IMG/VR virus record: IMGVR_UViG_3300009788_000093
Location: 37,280 to 101,279 of that record
From: a virus
Reading direction: 5' to 3' (one strand)
DNA length: 64,000 bases
The notes beneath the pieces are model-generated. The model ran no database searches. It saw only the letters and a program-made list of their open reading frames with translations, and was not told where the DNA came from. Position numbers and translations under genes: made by a program. The stretch's first letter is position 1. Each line of letters opens with the position of its first letter. Positions 52,000 through 60,136 of the stretch are shown piece after piece.

Positions 52000-52481
52000 A
52001 AGATATGCGTGAACACATCAAAGAGTCGAACTTAATAGAGGGCGTTGACTCACGTAAATCTGATGGGCATTCGTTTGCGGCTTGGCTTTGGCTTACTCAG
52101 CAAGAGGAATTAACTCATGAAGTTATTTGTGGCCTTCACGGTATGATAATGAAGGGGTTGCTTAACCCGGAATTAAGAGGAGTTTATCGTCAAGACAGTA
52201 GGGAAGTTGGGGGCCGGATGACTCCTCATCATGATTATGTTGAAGGTTTAATGCAAAACTATCTCTATGATATGAAAGTATCGGATGACCCTACAAGTAT
52301 GCACGTGAGATATGAATATATCCACCCGTTTGTTGACGGCAACGGAAGGACTGGCCGCATGCTTTTATGGTGGCACCAAATGAAGCTTGGGCAAGAGCCG
52401 ACGCTTTATAAGGCTAGTGAACGTGAAGAATACTATAAATTGTTTGAGGGACTAGGCAATGGTCCATCTTTGATGCCCTGA
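51996..52481 (+). CDS. Fic-domain AMPylase-type protein (class II, self-inhibited form)
   Basis: TTG at 51996 lies six bases after AGGGGGGA; an ATG at 52005 is possible. The 161-residue protein has the full catalytic loop HPFVDGNGRTGR (residues about 110-121). Near the N-terminus, SNLIEG fits the [S/T]xxxE[G/N] inhibitory helix of class II Fic proteins. Fic enzymes transfer AMP or related groups to proteins. The target is unknown. Confidence 0.9.
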   Translation: MKDMREHIKESNLIEGVDSRKSDGHSFAAWLWLTQQEELTHEVICGLHGMIMKGLLNPELRGVYRQDSREVGGRMTPHHDYVEGLMQNYLYDMKVSDDPTSMHVRYEYIHPFVDGNGRTGRMLLWWHQMKLGQEPTLYKASEREEYYKLFEGLGNGPSLMP

Positions 52482-52491
52482 TTGGAGCAAT

Positions 52492-52764
52492 ATGGCCGGT
52501 AATATTTATAGAACTGAAATGATTGAAAGATTGATGGATGAATTTACTCCGTTGATGCGAAGTAAAATGGTTTTGCGTGGTAAGAAGTTAGACGAATATG
52601 GCACCAAGGGTAGCATGTACTTCTACAAAAGGATCCATGAAGAGTTATTTGAACTTACTGAGGCATTAGTTGAAGGGCGAACCCCTGAAGAAATAGCGTT
52701 GGAATGTGCTGACGTTGCAAATTGCTGTATGATGCTGGCCGACAAAATATTGGAGGAAGATTAG
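52492..52764 (+). CDS. MazG-like nucleotide pyrophosphohydrolase
   Basis: The 90-residue protein has KRIHEELFELTEALVEG and ALECADVANCCMMLAD, the ExxE...ExxD metal motif of the MazG fold. It could clear modified or unwanted dNTPs and fits the adjacent base-modification genes. Confidence 0.75.
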   Translation: MAGNIYRTEMIERLMDEFTPLMRSKMVLRGKKLDEYGTKGSMYFYKRIHEELFELTEALVEGRTPEEIALECADVANCCMMLADKILEED

Positions 52765-52766
52765 GC

Positions 52767-53339
52767 GTGATTGTTTTTGTTTGTGGAACTAATGGGTCGG
52801 GAAAAACATCTGTAGTTAAATATCTATTGGGTAATGATTATGAAGTTGAGGTACACGATGGCTATAAAATTACGAAGGGAAACGGCTATGTAGCTTTCGG
52901 CCCATATTATCCCGATAAGAAGATGGGCGGCGCTGATTGTAATAATATGGGGGGCAGCACAACCGACAACCTCAAGCGGTTTATAGTTGATTTCAAGGAA
53001 GAAGATTGTTTGATAGAGGGATTACTGCTACCCAACATGATTAATATTAGGCGCTTCAGGGAAGTTCAAGGACGGCAGGTTGTGCCCATATTCCTACATA
53101 CTGATTTGGAAACGCTCCTTCATCGCCTAGAAGTCAGAAATGGCGTCAAAAAGGAATATAAGAACGGTGCTAAAAATATCGAAGATAAAAATCGGCAATG
53201 TACCCGGACTTACGAATATTGTGTTGAGGAACACCCAGACATACCTTCCTTATTCATAGATACGACGGAGGCAACAGTCGAAGAAACACTCGCAGAAATT
53301 GTTAGCCACATACTGGCTTCTAGAGCGGCGTTTTGGTAG
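52767..53339 (+). CDS. P-loop kinase resembling 5-hydroxymethyl-dU DNA kinase
   Basis: GTG start after GGAGGAAGA. The 190-residue protein has Walker A VCGTNGSGKTSVVKYL, then AFGPYYPDKKMGGADCNNMGG, CLIEGLLLPN and FLHTDLETLLHRLEVRNG. The GxY...GG-D-N...EGL order is that of the phage kinases which phosphorylate 5-hydroxymethyluracil in DNA before hypermodification. An alternative is a plain nucleotide kinase. Neighbouring thymine-pyrophosphorylase-like gene favours the first. Confidence 0.72.
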   Translation: MIVFVCGTNGSGKTSVVKYLLGNDYEVEVHDGYKITKGNGYVAFGPYYPDKKMGGADCNNMGGSTTDNLKRFIVDFKEEDCLIEGLLLPNMINIRRFREVQGRQVVPIFLHTDLETLLHRLEVRNGVKKEYKNGAKNIEDKNRQCTRTYEYCVEEHPDIPSLFIDTTEATVEETLAEIVSHILASRAAFW

Positions 53340-53349
53340 GCAATAAGTT

Positions 53350-53997
53350 ATGTGTGGGATTCTAGGCGTTAAGGTTCAAAATAAGGATGAAGGAACTATC
53401 AATTTCATTAAATCATTGATGTTGGAGTTGCGGATCAGGGGAACGCATTCTTTAGGTGTGGCCTATTCGCTAGCGAATTCAATTGAACTAGAGCGTATTT
53501 TTGGCGCTGGCGGTATCGGTATTAATTGGTTTGTTGAAGGGTTCAAAACTTCGGAGGCCGACACCCTTATATTCCATAGCCGTTACTCAACATCCGGTAA
53601 TCATGAAGTTATGGAAAACAATCAACCTATAATCGTCGGACGTACTGCTATTGCGATGAACGGTATCCTCACGCAAGCAACAAAACAAGTATATGAAAAA
53701 CAATATTCAGTGCAATGCAATTCAGCTAACGATGCAGAGATATTCCTTAGGAAGCTAATCATGGACGGGGTAGATATTCCTGAATTCGTAAAGGCTAATC
53801 CGTTGTGTAGCTTTGCTGGCGTGTACCTTGTTGGCGGCCACTTGTACGCTTTCCGGAACAATAAGAGGCCGCTTTATTACGGGGAGTATAAAAATTGTAA
53901 ATACTTCACATCAACGATAGACGTAATTGCTAGAGCTGGCGGGGATTTGAACAACGTAGAAATTGTGCCGCCTTTTGAGGAGAAACTTTGTGAATAG
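53350..53997 (+). CDS. Class II glutamine amidotransferase domain protein
   Basis: The 215-residue protein begins MCGILGVKVQ, placing the N-terminal nucleophile Cys2 after Met removal, with FHSRYSTSGNH and IAMNGILTQ (oxyanion/substrate loop) and a late AGVYLVGGHLYAFRNNKRPL. It is a stand-alone GATase II that releases ammonia from glutamine, probably for a partner such as the amidoligase or base-modifying transferase next door. Confidence 0.88.
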   Translation: MCGILGVKVQNKDEGTINFIKSLMLELRIRGTHSLGVAYSLANSIELERIFGAGGIGINWFVEGFKTSEADTLIFHSRYSTSGNHEVMENNQPIIVGRTAIAMNGILTQATKQVYEKQYSVQCNSANDAEIFLRKLIMDGVDIPEFVKANPLCSFAGVYLVGGHLYAFRNNKRPLYYGEYKNCKYFTSTIDVIARAGGDLNNVEIVPPFEEKLCE

Positions 53998-55021
53998 GAA
54001 TGTACCATTGTTCAAAGAATATTATCGCCTAATGATGTGCGCGGGTGATTGCGACCCGTCGTATGCAGCTATGAACTATATTGCTGACCGATTAGAGTTG
54101 AACATGTCACAAAGGTATTGGTTGGCGTTCCTTTATGGCTTAACGTATTGCGCTCCAACGTCTTACTACATACTGAATGAATTTCCCGATATGGAAAACG
54201 TAGACTTGGGCAGGATGGAAAGATGGTGGGCCGAAAAGAGAGGTTCGTTATTCTTTCAAACAGACCGAGCTAAGGTTAGGAACTTTAATAAATTTGTGCG
54301 TTCTTACGAAAGCTATCGCGATTTAATGGGCGGCTTAGAGCAGGAAGCTAAATTTGCGGAGTTCCTTGATATTCCATACGAAGATAGATATAAGGCTGTG
54401 TACAAATTTGCCGACAACATCTATTATTTCGGGCGGTTCTCCTTATTCAATTATTTGGAGGCCATCAATGAGCTTACTAGCTTAAAAATGACCCCAGATA
54501 CCCTTGAATTAAAGAAAGCAGAAAGCTCTAGAAATGGCCTTTGTTATGTATATGGCTTAGAGGCTCAAGTCACCAAGCATCACCAAAAGCCTGAAGAACC
54601 CATAAACTATGAACTCTTAGAGAGTACGTTGCTCGGGTTACATACTCAACTTACGATTGATAACCCGGACATCCCGGTTACTTATTGGAACATTGAAACC
54701 GCGCTTTGCGCCTACAAGAAATTGTTTTGGGGAGCACGCTATTTAGGCTATTACATAGACAGGATGCAACAAGAAATAATAACGATGCAGGATAATATCC
54801 CTGAGGGCGTTAACTGGAATATACTTTGGGATTTCAGGCGAGAGTTTTTTGATCACTCCTTGTTAGGCGAAATTTCTGGATGGGTAGGGGTGCGCAAGGG
54901 TAGATTGAACTTGTTTAAAGATACACGTCAATTCCTAGAAAAAGGGGAAGTGGTAAATATCGGTATAGGCACATATAAACAAAAGGTTGTTTTACCTAAT
55001 ATTGGGGATGTGTATAGGTAA
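53990..55021 (+). CDS. Alpha-glutamyl/putrescinyl-thymine pyrophosphorylase-like protein (amino acid:DNA transferase)
   Basis: GTG start with GAGGAG seven bases upstream. The 343-residue protein has LFKEYYRLMMCAGDCDPSY, MSQRYWLAFLYGLTYCAPTS, RMERWWAEKRGSLFFQTDRA and ESYRDLMGGLEQEA, the pattern of aGPT-Pplase clade proteins. These displace pyrophosphate from 5-pyrophosphoryloxymethyl-dU in DNA to attach an amino acid or amine. No closer family member could be chosen by eye. Confidence 0.68.
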   Translation: MNRNVPLFKEYYRLMMCAGDCDPSYAAMNYIADRLELNMSQRYWLAFLYGLTYCAPTSYYILNEFPDMENVDLGRMERWWAEKRGSLFFQTDRAKVRNFNKFVRSYESYRDLMGGLEQEAKFAEFLDIPYEDRYKAVYKFADNIYYFGRFSLFNYLEAINELTSLKMTPDTLELKKAESSRNGLCYVYGLEAQVTKHHQKPEEPINYELLESTLLGLHTQLTIDNPDIPVTYWNIETALCAYKKLFWGARYLGYYIDRMQQEIITMQDNIPEGVNWNILWDFRREFFDHSLLGEISGWVGVRKGRLNLFKDTRQFLEKGEVVNIGIGTYKQKVVLPNIGDVYR

Positions 55022-55452
55022 TGAAGGTGCTATTTGTTTGTACGGGCAATATAAATCGTTCGCCTGCTGCGCAGATAATTATGGAAAGCCTTGCGCCTGA
55101 TTATGAAGTTGATTCTTCTTGCTTGAACGGTAACGAAGGGAACATAACGCGCAAGCGGATGCGTGAAGCTTTAGGGCGGAATGGTTTCGAATACCGCGAG
55201 ATTAGATCAAAGATGACGACCGTAGAGTTAATTGAATGGGCCGATATGGCTTGTTATATGCAGCCGTCTCACCTAGAAAAGCTTATTATGATCGGCGGCG
55301 GTAGTCGTGCCCATAGGCGTAAGTTTGTTAACTTTGCGGGGCTCATCAAGAAGAAACGAATCCACGATCCTAACTATGAGATGGACATTAGCAAATATGA
55401 CGACGTTGTTCGCGATCTAGTTAATTGCTGTGAGAAGTTCATTGCGTTATAG
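55021..55452 (+). CDS. Low-molecular-weight protein tyrosine phosphatase-like
   Basis: The 143-residue protein has the catalytic P-loop VLFVCTGNINRSPAA (Cys7, Arg13) near the N-terminus and the acid DPNYEM near 120, as in LMW-PTPs. Its position between transferase and amidoligase is unusual for a PTP, so a phosphatase in the modification pathway is possible. Confidence 0.85.
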   Translation: MKVLFVCTGNINRSPAAQIIMESLAPDYEVDSSCLNGNEGNITRKRMREALGRNGFEYREIRSKMTTVELIEWADMACYMQPSHLEKLIMIGGGSRAHRRKFVNFAGLIKKKRIHDPNYEMDISKYDDVVRDLVNCCEKFIAL

Positions 55453-56338
55453 CGTGTTGGGCTTTACATATGGCGTTGAGTTGGAATATGCTGACGTTGA
55501 TTGCTTTGGGTTGCTACCGGAAGGGGCTGTTTGGAGTAGGGAAGACTACACTATTGTTAACAGCAATGGGATAGCCAACGATCCCAAGGGTAAGCTTTAT
55601 GGATTTGGGGGTGAGGTTAATACCAAGCCAACACCTACTATGGGCGAACAAATAACCCATATTAAAGAAATAAACGCATTACTTCAGCCTAAGCCGGTAA
55701 TAAATTACAAGTGCAATCTTCACGTGCACATTGGGGTGCCAGGGCTAATAGACGATATTGATAGTTGTAAGCGGGTTTTGAAGTATGTTCATGATTTTGT
55801 TAATCAGTCATTTGAAATTTGTGACCCTATCATTAAGCCCACGGCGGAGCTGTTTCCCGATGCTGAGGAATTAATGTGGGCTAAGAAGCGGCATAGGAAG
55901 AACCTACTATCGCACAGGTGTATGCTACCGGAAGCTAGGTATGCGGAAGCTATGAGGGCGGAAACTTTTGAGGAGTTTTATGATGCTCACGCACCTGTAG
56001 GCAAAAATGGTCAAAGACTATTCCAATTCGCACCACGAGCGGCGGTAAATATGAAGAGCCTAAAGAAGCATGGCACTATTGAGTTTAGGCATTTCTTTGG
56101 AACGCTCAACATGGTTGAAATGAGGAATTGCTTAATTTGGTGTGCAGAGTTTTTGAATGCCGCACTGAATAATATGGGTGAACCAGCTGAGATATTAGAG
56201 AGGTTGCCGTGGCTAACCTTCCCTCAACCGAAGCCATTCGATGTTAGGCTCGCCAAGGGGTTTGACCTAACAACTGTTAGTAAGAACACAAGGGAAGAAG
56301 CTGAGCGGAACATAATAAAAATTATATTGAATAAGTAA
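55430..56338 (+). CDS. Amidoligase-like enzyme (carboxylate-amine ligase fold)
   Basis: The 302-residue protein contains TYGVELEYADVD, a GFGGEVNTKPTPT glycine loop, CNLHVHIGVPG and KHGTIEFRHFFGTLN, the order of phage/bacterial amidoligases of the glutamine-synthetase-like fold, which form amide or peptide bonds with ATP. The exact start is unclear: GTG at 55430, TTG at 55442 and GTG at 55454 are all possible and none has a good ribosome site; the first overlaps the phosphatase end by 23 bases. Confidence 0.8.
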   Translation: MRSSLRYSVLGFTYGVELEYADVDCFGLLPEGAVWSREDYTIVNSNGIANDPKGKLYGFGGEVNTKPTPTMGEQITHIKEINALLQPKPVINYKCNLHVHIGVPGLIDDIDSCKRVLKYVHDFVNQSFEICDPIIKPTAELFPDAEELMWAKKRHRKNLLSHRCMLPEARYAEAMRAETFEEFYDAHAPVGKNGQRLFQFAPRAAVNMKSLKKHGTIEFRHFFGTLNMVEMRNCLIWCAEFLNAALNNMGEPAEILERLPWLTFPQPKPFDVRLAKGFDLTTVSKNTREEAERNIIKIILNK

Positions 56339-56367
56339 TTCTAAGTTTTTCTTCGAAAGCGGTTTTA

Positions 56368-56396
56368 TTGTTCATTGTTACGGGTATAACTTAATA
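56368..56396 (+). promoter_or_regulatory. Weak candidate promoter before the AAA ATPase
   Basis: TTGTTC (56368-56373), 17-base spacer, TTAATA (56391-56396), in one of the few gaps longer than 80 bases in this region. Confidence 0.3.
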
Positions 56397-56427
56397 GAAA
56401 ACGGAGAAAGGCAACGGAAGGGGAACT

Positions 56428-57981
56428 ATGGCACCAGCGGCTGAAGAGGAAGTAATACTATCTCTCAAGGAGAGCTTAGAGGAGGCTAATGAGTCCCTCT
56501 TGGCTCAAAAACAATTTATTGAGGACATCACTGAGCCACCGTTTGCATTTGCAACAGTATTAGATATCGGCGAGGAAAAGAAGCAGCCCGTCGAAAAACC
56601 ATCTAAGAGCTTGGACGGCAAAATTATTGAGCCTAAGAAGAACGGCAAAACAATCAATGTCCGCCGGGTGCTGTTAGGTAGCAACGGCAAGCTGATGGAG
56701 ATATGGGCGTCTAGTGAAGTGGTCAAAAAGTTAGGGTTGAAGGCGGGTTCACCTGTTAAGATGAACCCGGAACTTATGACGATAGCTGACGAGCCGGTGA
56801 GCCAAGAACATATCCCCGGAAATATTGGAACCGTTTCCAAGGTCATAGATGGCAAGTATTGCGAAGTCAACATTAACGAACAAGTTCGCACGGTTTTCCA
56901 TGGGCAAGAAGAACTTGAAATCGGCGATCGGGTTTTGGTCGATGAATCAAACATGGTCGTCACCCACAATATAGGTAAAGGCGAAAACCAGTTCGCCGCG
57001 CAATTGCCGGCAGCCGTTCATTGGGAAGATATTGGTGGCCTTGAAGAGGCTAAGCGGGAAATGGTCGATGCGGTTGAATTACCGCATACTAATCCTGGTA
57101 TTTTTGAGAAATATGGTAAGAAACCTATTAAAGGCATTCTTCTTTATGGACCACCAGGTTGTGGCAAGACGATGATCGGTAAGGCCGTGGCAACCTCGTT
57201 GGCTAAGATCTACGGCGTAAAGGACGGAACGTCAGAAGGTTTTATCTATGTCAAGGGGCCGGAAATACTCGACCGCTATGTTGGCGTAGCCGAAGCAGCC
57301 ATAAGGCGCTTATTTGCTTACGCTAAAGATTTCCGCGAGGAAAAAGGTTATCCGGCGGTGGTGTTTCTTGATGAGGCAGATTCCCTATTGGGTAGGCGGG
57401 GGAGCGGAATAAGTTCGGATATGGAAAGAACTATCGTGCCTATGTTTCTTACTGAGATGGATGGCTTGCAGGAATCAGGCGCTTTGATTATACTGGCGAC
57501 TAACCGGCCAGACGTGCTTGACCCGGCAGTGGTTAGGGAAGGGCGAATTGATCGCAAGATCAAGATAGGTCGCCCAACTAAAGAGAGCGCTCAAGAAATA
57601 TTCCGGCTTAACTTGGGGGAGACGTTGCTTCATTCTGAATGCAATATCGATAACCTTAGTTTGAGTGCAACTGAGACCCTATTCTCTAACGAAAAAGCAT
57701 TCTACCGTATGCACACCAAAGAGGGCACGTTTAGTATTTCTTTAGGCGACTTGTGTAGCGGCGGTATGATAGCCACGATAGTTGAGCAGGCGATCGCAAA
57801 GGCTATCCGGCGTGAGTTGGCGGCCAAGAAGGAAGGGCCGTCCGGCATAACGGAAGAAGATCTAACTGCATCAGTTCGTTGGATGCGAGCGCAGCAAAAG
57901 GATGTTGACCATCGGCCAGAAGTTGAGGAACTAGGCAAGAACTTGAATGCGCCTATTCTCAAGATAGAGGCAGTAGCCTAA
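56428..57981 (+). CDS. Proteasomal-type AAA ATPase (ARC/Mpa-like)
   Basis: The 517-residue protein has an N-terminal coiled coil (SLKESLEEANESLLAQKQ), an OB-type region at about 60-190 and a single AAA domain: HWEDIGGLEEAKREM, YGPPGCGKTMIGKA (Walker A near 241), FLDEADSLLGRRG (Walker B) and ATNRPDVLDPA with REGRIDRK. The C-terminal segment FYRMHTKEGTFS then LGDLCSGGMIATIVEQA is the ARC/Mpa-type insert. It ends without a proteasome-docking HbYX or QYL tail. A phage unfoldase is indicated; target and protease partner are unknown. Confidence 0.88.
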   Translation: MAPAAEEEVILSLKESLEEANESLLAQKQFIEDITEPPFAFATVLDIGEEKKQPVEKPSKSLDGKIIEPKKNGKTINVRRVLLGSNGKLMEIWASSEVVKKLGLKAGSPVKMNPELMTIADEPVSQEHIPGNIGTVSKVIDGKYCEVNINEQVRTVFHGQEELEIGDRVLVDESNMVVTHNIGKGENQFAAQLPAAVHWEDIGGLEEAKREMVDAVELPHTNPGIFEKYGKKPIKGILLYGPPGCGKTMIGKAVATSLAKIYGVKDGTSEGFIYVKGPEILDRYVGVAEAAIRRLFAYAKDFREEKGYPAVVFLDEADSLLGRRGSGISSDMERTIVPMFLTEMDGLQESGALIILATNRPDVLDPAVVREGRIDRKIKIGRPTKESAQEIFRLNLGETLLHSECNIDNLSLSATETLFSNEKAFYRMHTKEGTFSISLGDLCSGGMIATIVEQAIAKAIRRELAAKKEGPSGITEEDLTASVRWMRAQQKDVDHRPEVEELGKNLNAPILKIEAVA

Positions 57982-57994
57982 AAAGGGGGTTAAT

Positions 57995-58231
57995 ATGGTA
58001 AGTCAATCACAAAGGTCATCACAAGGCAGCGGTAAGGGTGCTAATACTGATATTGTCTTTGATTTTGAGGTAGGGGAAGTAAAGACTCCGAATGTAGATA
58101 AGGTTTTAAAAAGCACTACTGATGCTATTGAAAAGTCTAGTGCGGTTCTTGCCGCGCAAAAGAAGGAAAGGACTGCTCAGAAACGAAAGGTCAAAAAGCA
58201 ATGTTGTGGTGGGGTTTGCTGTGGCGGCTGA
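57995..58231 (+). CDS. Small Lys-rich protein with Cys/Gly tail ending Gly-Gly
   Basis: The 78-residue protein has a disordered Ser/Gly/Gln N-terminus, FDFEVGEVKTPNVDKVLK, a Lys-rich helix and the terminus KKQCCGGVCCGG. It follows the ATPase by 13 bases with an AAGGGGG site. Small size, disorder, the C-terminal GG and an ATPase neighbour recall Pup/UBact tags, but the tail may equally be a metal-binding site. The VGEVKTPNVD stretch recurs in the gene at 58547. Confidence 0.6.
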   Translation: MVSQSQRSSQGSGKGANTDIVFDFEVGEVKTPNVDKVLKSTTDAIEKSSAVLAAQKKERTAQKRKVKKQCCGGVCCGG

Positions 58232-58544
58232 GTTAATTGAACTATTAGCGGTTAGCCTAGCGGTCTCCGGGGTATCTATTACTATAAGCCGGTCGCAAAT
58301 GTTTCAAACCGTGCGGGTTTGGGCATTCGGAGTTAATGATTGGTTCGGGGAGTTACTTAGTTGTTGGTGGTGCGTGAGTCATTGGATAGCGTTTCTATTT
58401 GTGGCTTACTATAGGGTGACGGTACTTGAGTCAGAGTTCGTGGTGCTTGATTTATTTTTCAATACGTTTGTAGTTGTAGCCCTAGCAGGGTTAACAAGCG
58501 CATTGTTTTCAAAACTATGTTGGCGGATATTATGGGGAGGTTAA
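58221..58544 (+). CDS. DUF1360-like membrane protein
   Basis: GTG start inside the previous gene. The 107-residue protein has membrane segments near residues 1-20, 50-62 and 75-95 and the conserved-looking core LLSCWWCVSHWIAF, as in DUF1360 proteins. Function unknown. Confidence 0.68.
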   Translation: MAAELIELLAVSLAVSGVSITISRSQMFQTVRVWAFGVNDWFGELLSCWWCVSHWIAFLFVAYYRVTVLESEFVVLDLFFNTFVVVALAGLTSALFSKLCWRILWGG

Positions 58545-58546
58545 GG

Positions 58547-58927
58547 ATGGTTCAGGAACAGAAGAAGAAAGCTGAGAAAAAGGTTGGCCTAAATGCTGAG
58601 GTTGAGGTTAAGCAGGGAAAGGTGCAGGTGCCGGAAGTTGATGCGACTATCGATGGTATCGACAACGTTTTGGCCAAGGCTAAGGTTAAAAGCCGAATGA
58701 TTCAACTCAGGGGTTCATCGGGCGACGAACCACTGCTTGAGTGGGAAGCGGATGATGTTGAATCGATTAAGGCGGCTAAGGTTAAGTTCAAGCAACTAAA
58801 GAGCCAAGGTTGGTCTATTTTAACGACTGATGGGGAGGGGGTAAGCGAGGTTGCTCACGAGTTTGACATTACAGTTCAAGAGTATTTTGTTATCCCGCAA
58901 ATGGCCGGTGGCGAGGAATTGAGTTAG
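58547..58927 (+). CDS. Hypothetical protein sharing a motif with the gene at 57995
   Basis: The ATG at 58547 follows GGGGAGG; an upstream in-frame ATG at 58517 overlaps the membrane gene. The 126-residue protein has a basic start, VKQGKVQVPEVDATIDGIDNVL (similar to VGEVKTPNVDKVL in the 57995 gene) and a C-terminal domain with EWEADDVESIKAAKVKFKQL. Unknown family. Confidence 0.62.
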   Translation: MVQEQKKKAEKKVGLNAEVEVKQGKVQVPEVDATIDGIDNVLAKAKVKSRMIQLRGSSGDEPLLEWEADDVESIKAAKVKFKQLKSQGWSILTTDGEGVSEVAHEFDITVQEYFVIPQMAGGEELS

Positions 58928-58929
58928 AC

Positions 58930-59469
58930 ATGAATGATATTGTTGGTGGTTGTGATTGCGAAGATTGCCGTGAGGCGAGGCGCATTCAAGCCACAATGAA
59001 AAAGGAAGGCAAAGGCCGGGTGATGTACGATGAAACAAGCGTACAATTCAAACGACTTTGGCGAAATCTGAGCGCCTATCAGCGTGAAATCCTTGAGAAA
59101 TATAACCGCATACCTATTCGGGGTCAAAGCGGAACGCTTTACGTTATGCCTTATTCAAGGTTTCATGATCATACGTTGAACGGGCAAATGGAGTCGCTTG
59201 CGCACGTTACGCTTCAAGTGTTCAAGAAGGACGGTAAGGGCGAAGACATCCTAAGTGACCATTATTGCGCGGGGCTAGATAAGACGCATGCGGCGATTAA
59301 TGTGTTAGCCGTAAAGTTATTGCTCGAAGCTGATCAAGGCGCTTACTTAGAGCGGGGGCATTCATTTAGGGGGCCGTGCGGGGCTTTTGAATCTTATGCA
59401 GGTAGGACTTTCGAAAAAACGCTTGAAGTTAATATTGATCCGTTAGCCTACTTAAGCGAGACGGTTTAA
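58930..59469 (+). CDS. Hypothetical protein
   Basis: The 179-residue protein has a Cys-rich start (GGCDCEDCREARRIQ), a middle TLYVMPYSRFHDHTLNG and a late SDHYCAGLDKTHAAINVLAV. A metal site formed by Cys and His is plausible. No family recognised. Confidence 0.62.
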   Translation: MNDIVGGCDCEDCREARRIQATMKKEGKGRVMYDETSVQFKRLWRNLSAYQREILEKYNRIPIRGQSGTLYVMPYSRFHDHTLNGQMESLAHVTLQVFKKDGKGEDILSDHYCAGLDKTHAAINVLAVKLLLEADQGAYLERGHSFRGPCGAFESYAGRTFEKTLEVNIDPLAYLSETV

Positions 59470-59474
59470 CTAAT

Positions 59475-59681
59475 ATGATATTAACTAAAGAAATACTGCG
59501 GTTGGCTAAGGAGTCTGTTCAAATAAGGAAAACTTGCAGCATGTATATGAAGAGTGACGGTTGCGATTCTTGTGCTACGGCTGCGTGCGGGAAGGCTATG
59601 GCAGCTTTCGTAGACTTAATTATAGAGGCCGGAGAAGTCGAGGAAAAAGATCAATCCGAAGAAGAAAGGGTACTACACTAA
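59475..59681 (+). CDS. Small hypothetical protein with Cys cluster
   Basis: 68 residues: an N-terminal helix, CSMYMKSDGCDSCATAACGK with four clustered cysteines, and an acidic tail. Ends ten bases before tRNA-Gln. Confidence 0.55.
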   Translation: MILTKEILRLAKESVQIRKTCSMYMKSDGCDSCATAACGKAMAAFVDLIIEAGEVEEKDQSEEERVLH

Positions 59682-59691
59682 CAACAAGATT

Positions 59692-59762
59692 ACTCAGGTC
59701 GTCCAATGGTAGGACAGCGGGCCTTGGACCCGTCAATGAGGGTTCGAACCCTTCCCTGAGTG
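59692..59762 (+). tRNA. tRNA-Gln (UUG)
   Basis: Full cloverleaf: perfect acceptor ACTCAGG/CCTGAGT, D stem GTCC/GGAC, anticodon stem GCGGG/CCCGT, loop CCTTGGA (anticodon TTG), T arm GAGGG-TTCGAAC-CCTTC, discriminator G. CCA is not encoded. Position 33 is C rather than the nearly invariant U. Confidence 0.9.
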
Positions 59763-59791
59763 CGAAATTTTAATTAGAAAGGGGTTTGAGT

Positions 59792-60136
59792 ATGACCTTA
59801 GAAAACTTTATTGTTTATTATATGTTTTTGTATCCAACAATTGTAACTGTGGTACTAATAGTAGCATTGAACAAAATAAAGAAGGATAGTCAAAATAAAT
59901 TCTTGATAGAAAGGCGACTCATATGTTACATGGAATATATTGCGCCTAAGGATTCGGAAGAGTATCGAAATCATATTGATAAGTTTCAGGGGATAATGGG
60001 CGATAAAGTAAACCTAAAAGCTATGGAATTGGCAAATATAGTGTGGACCGGCATTCGCTCTTATGAAATAGACAATAAGCTTTTGCCGGCGATAAAGTAC
60101 GAAGATATGGAGGCATGGGTAATTGGTGGGAAATAA
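59792..60136 (+). CDS. Membrane-anchored hypothetical protein
   Basis: From the ATG at 59792 (AAAGGGG eight bases upstream), 114 residues: an N-terminal membrane segment (FIVYYMFLYPTIVTVVLIVA) and a charged helical domain. A TTG two codons earlier is an alternative. Function unknown. Confidence 0.6.
   Translation: MTLENFIVYYMFLYPTIVTVVLIVALNKIKKDSQNKFLIERRLICYMEYIAPKDSEEYRNHIDKFQGIMGDKVNLKAMELANIVWTGIRSYEIDNKLLPAIKYEDMEAWVIGGK

Noticed and set aside
56428-57981. The ATPase as a ClpX, FtsH or Cdc48-type protein
   Set aside because: Single AAA domain, no membrane segment, no zinc-binding or protease domain; OB region and C-terminal insert fit ARC/Mpa better.
59561-59773. 70-codon frame crossing the tRNA-Gln gene
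   Set aside because: Runs through the complete tRNA and overlaps the preceding gene in another frame; no ribosome site.
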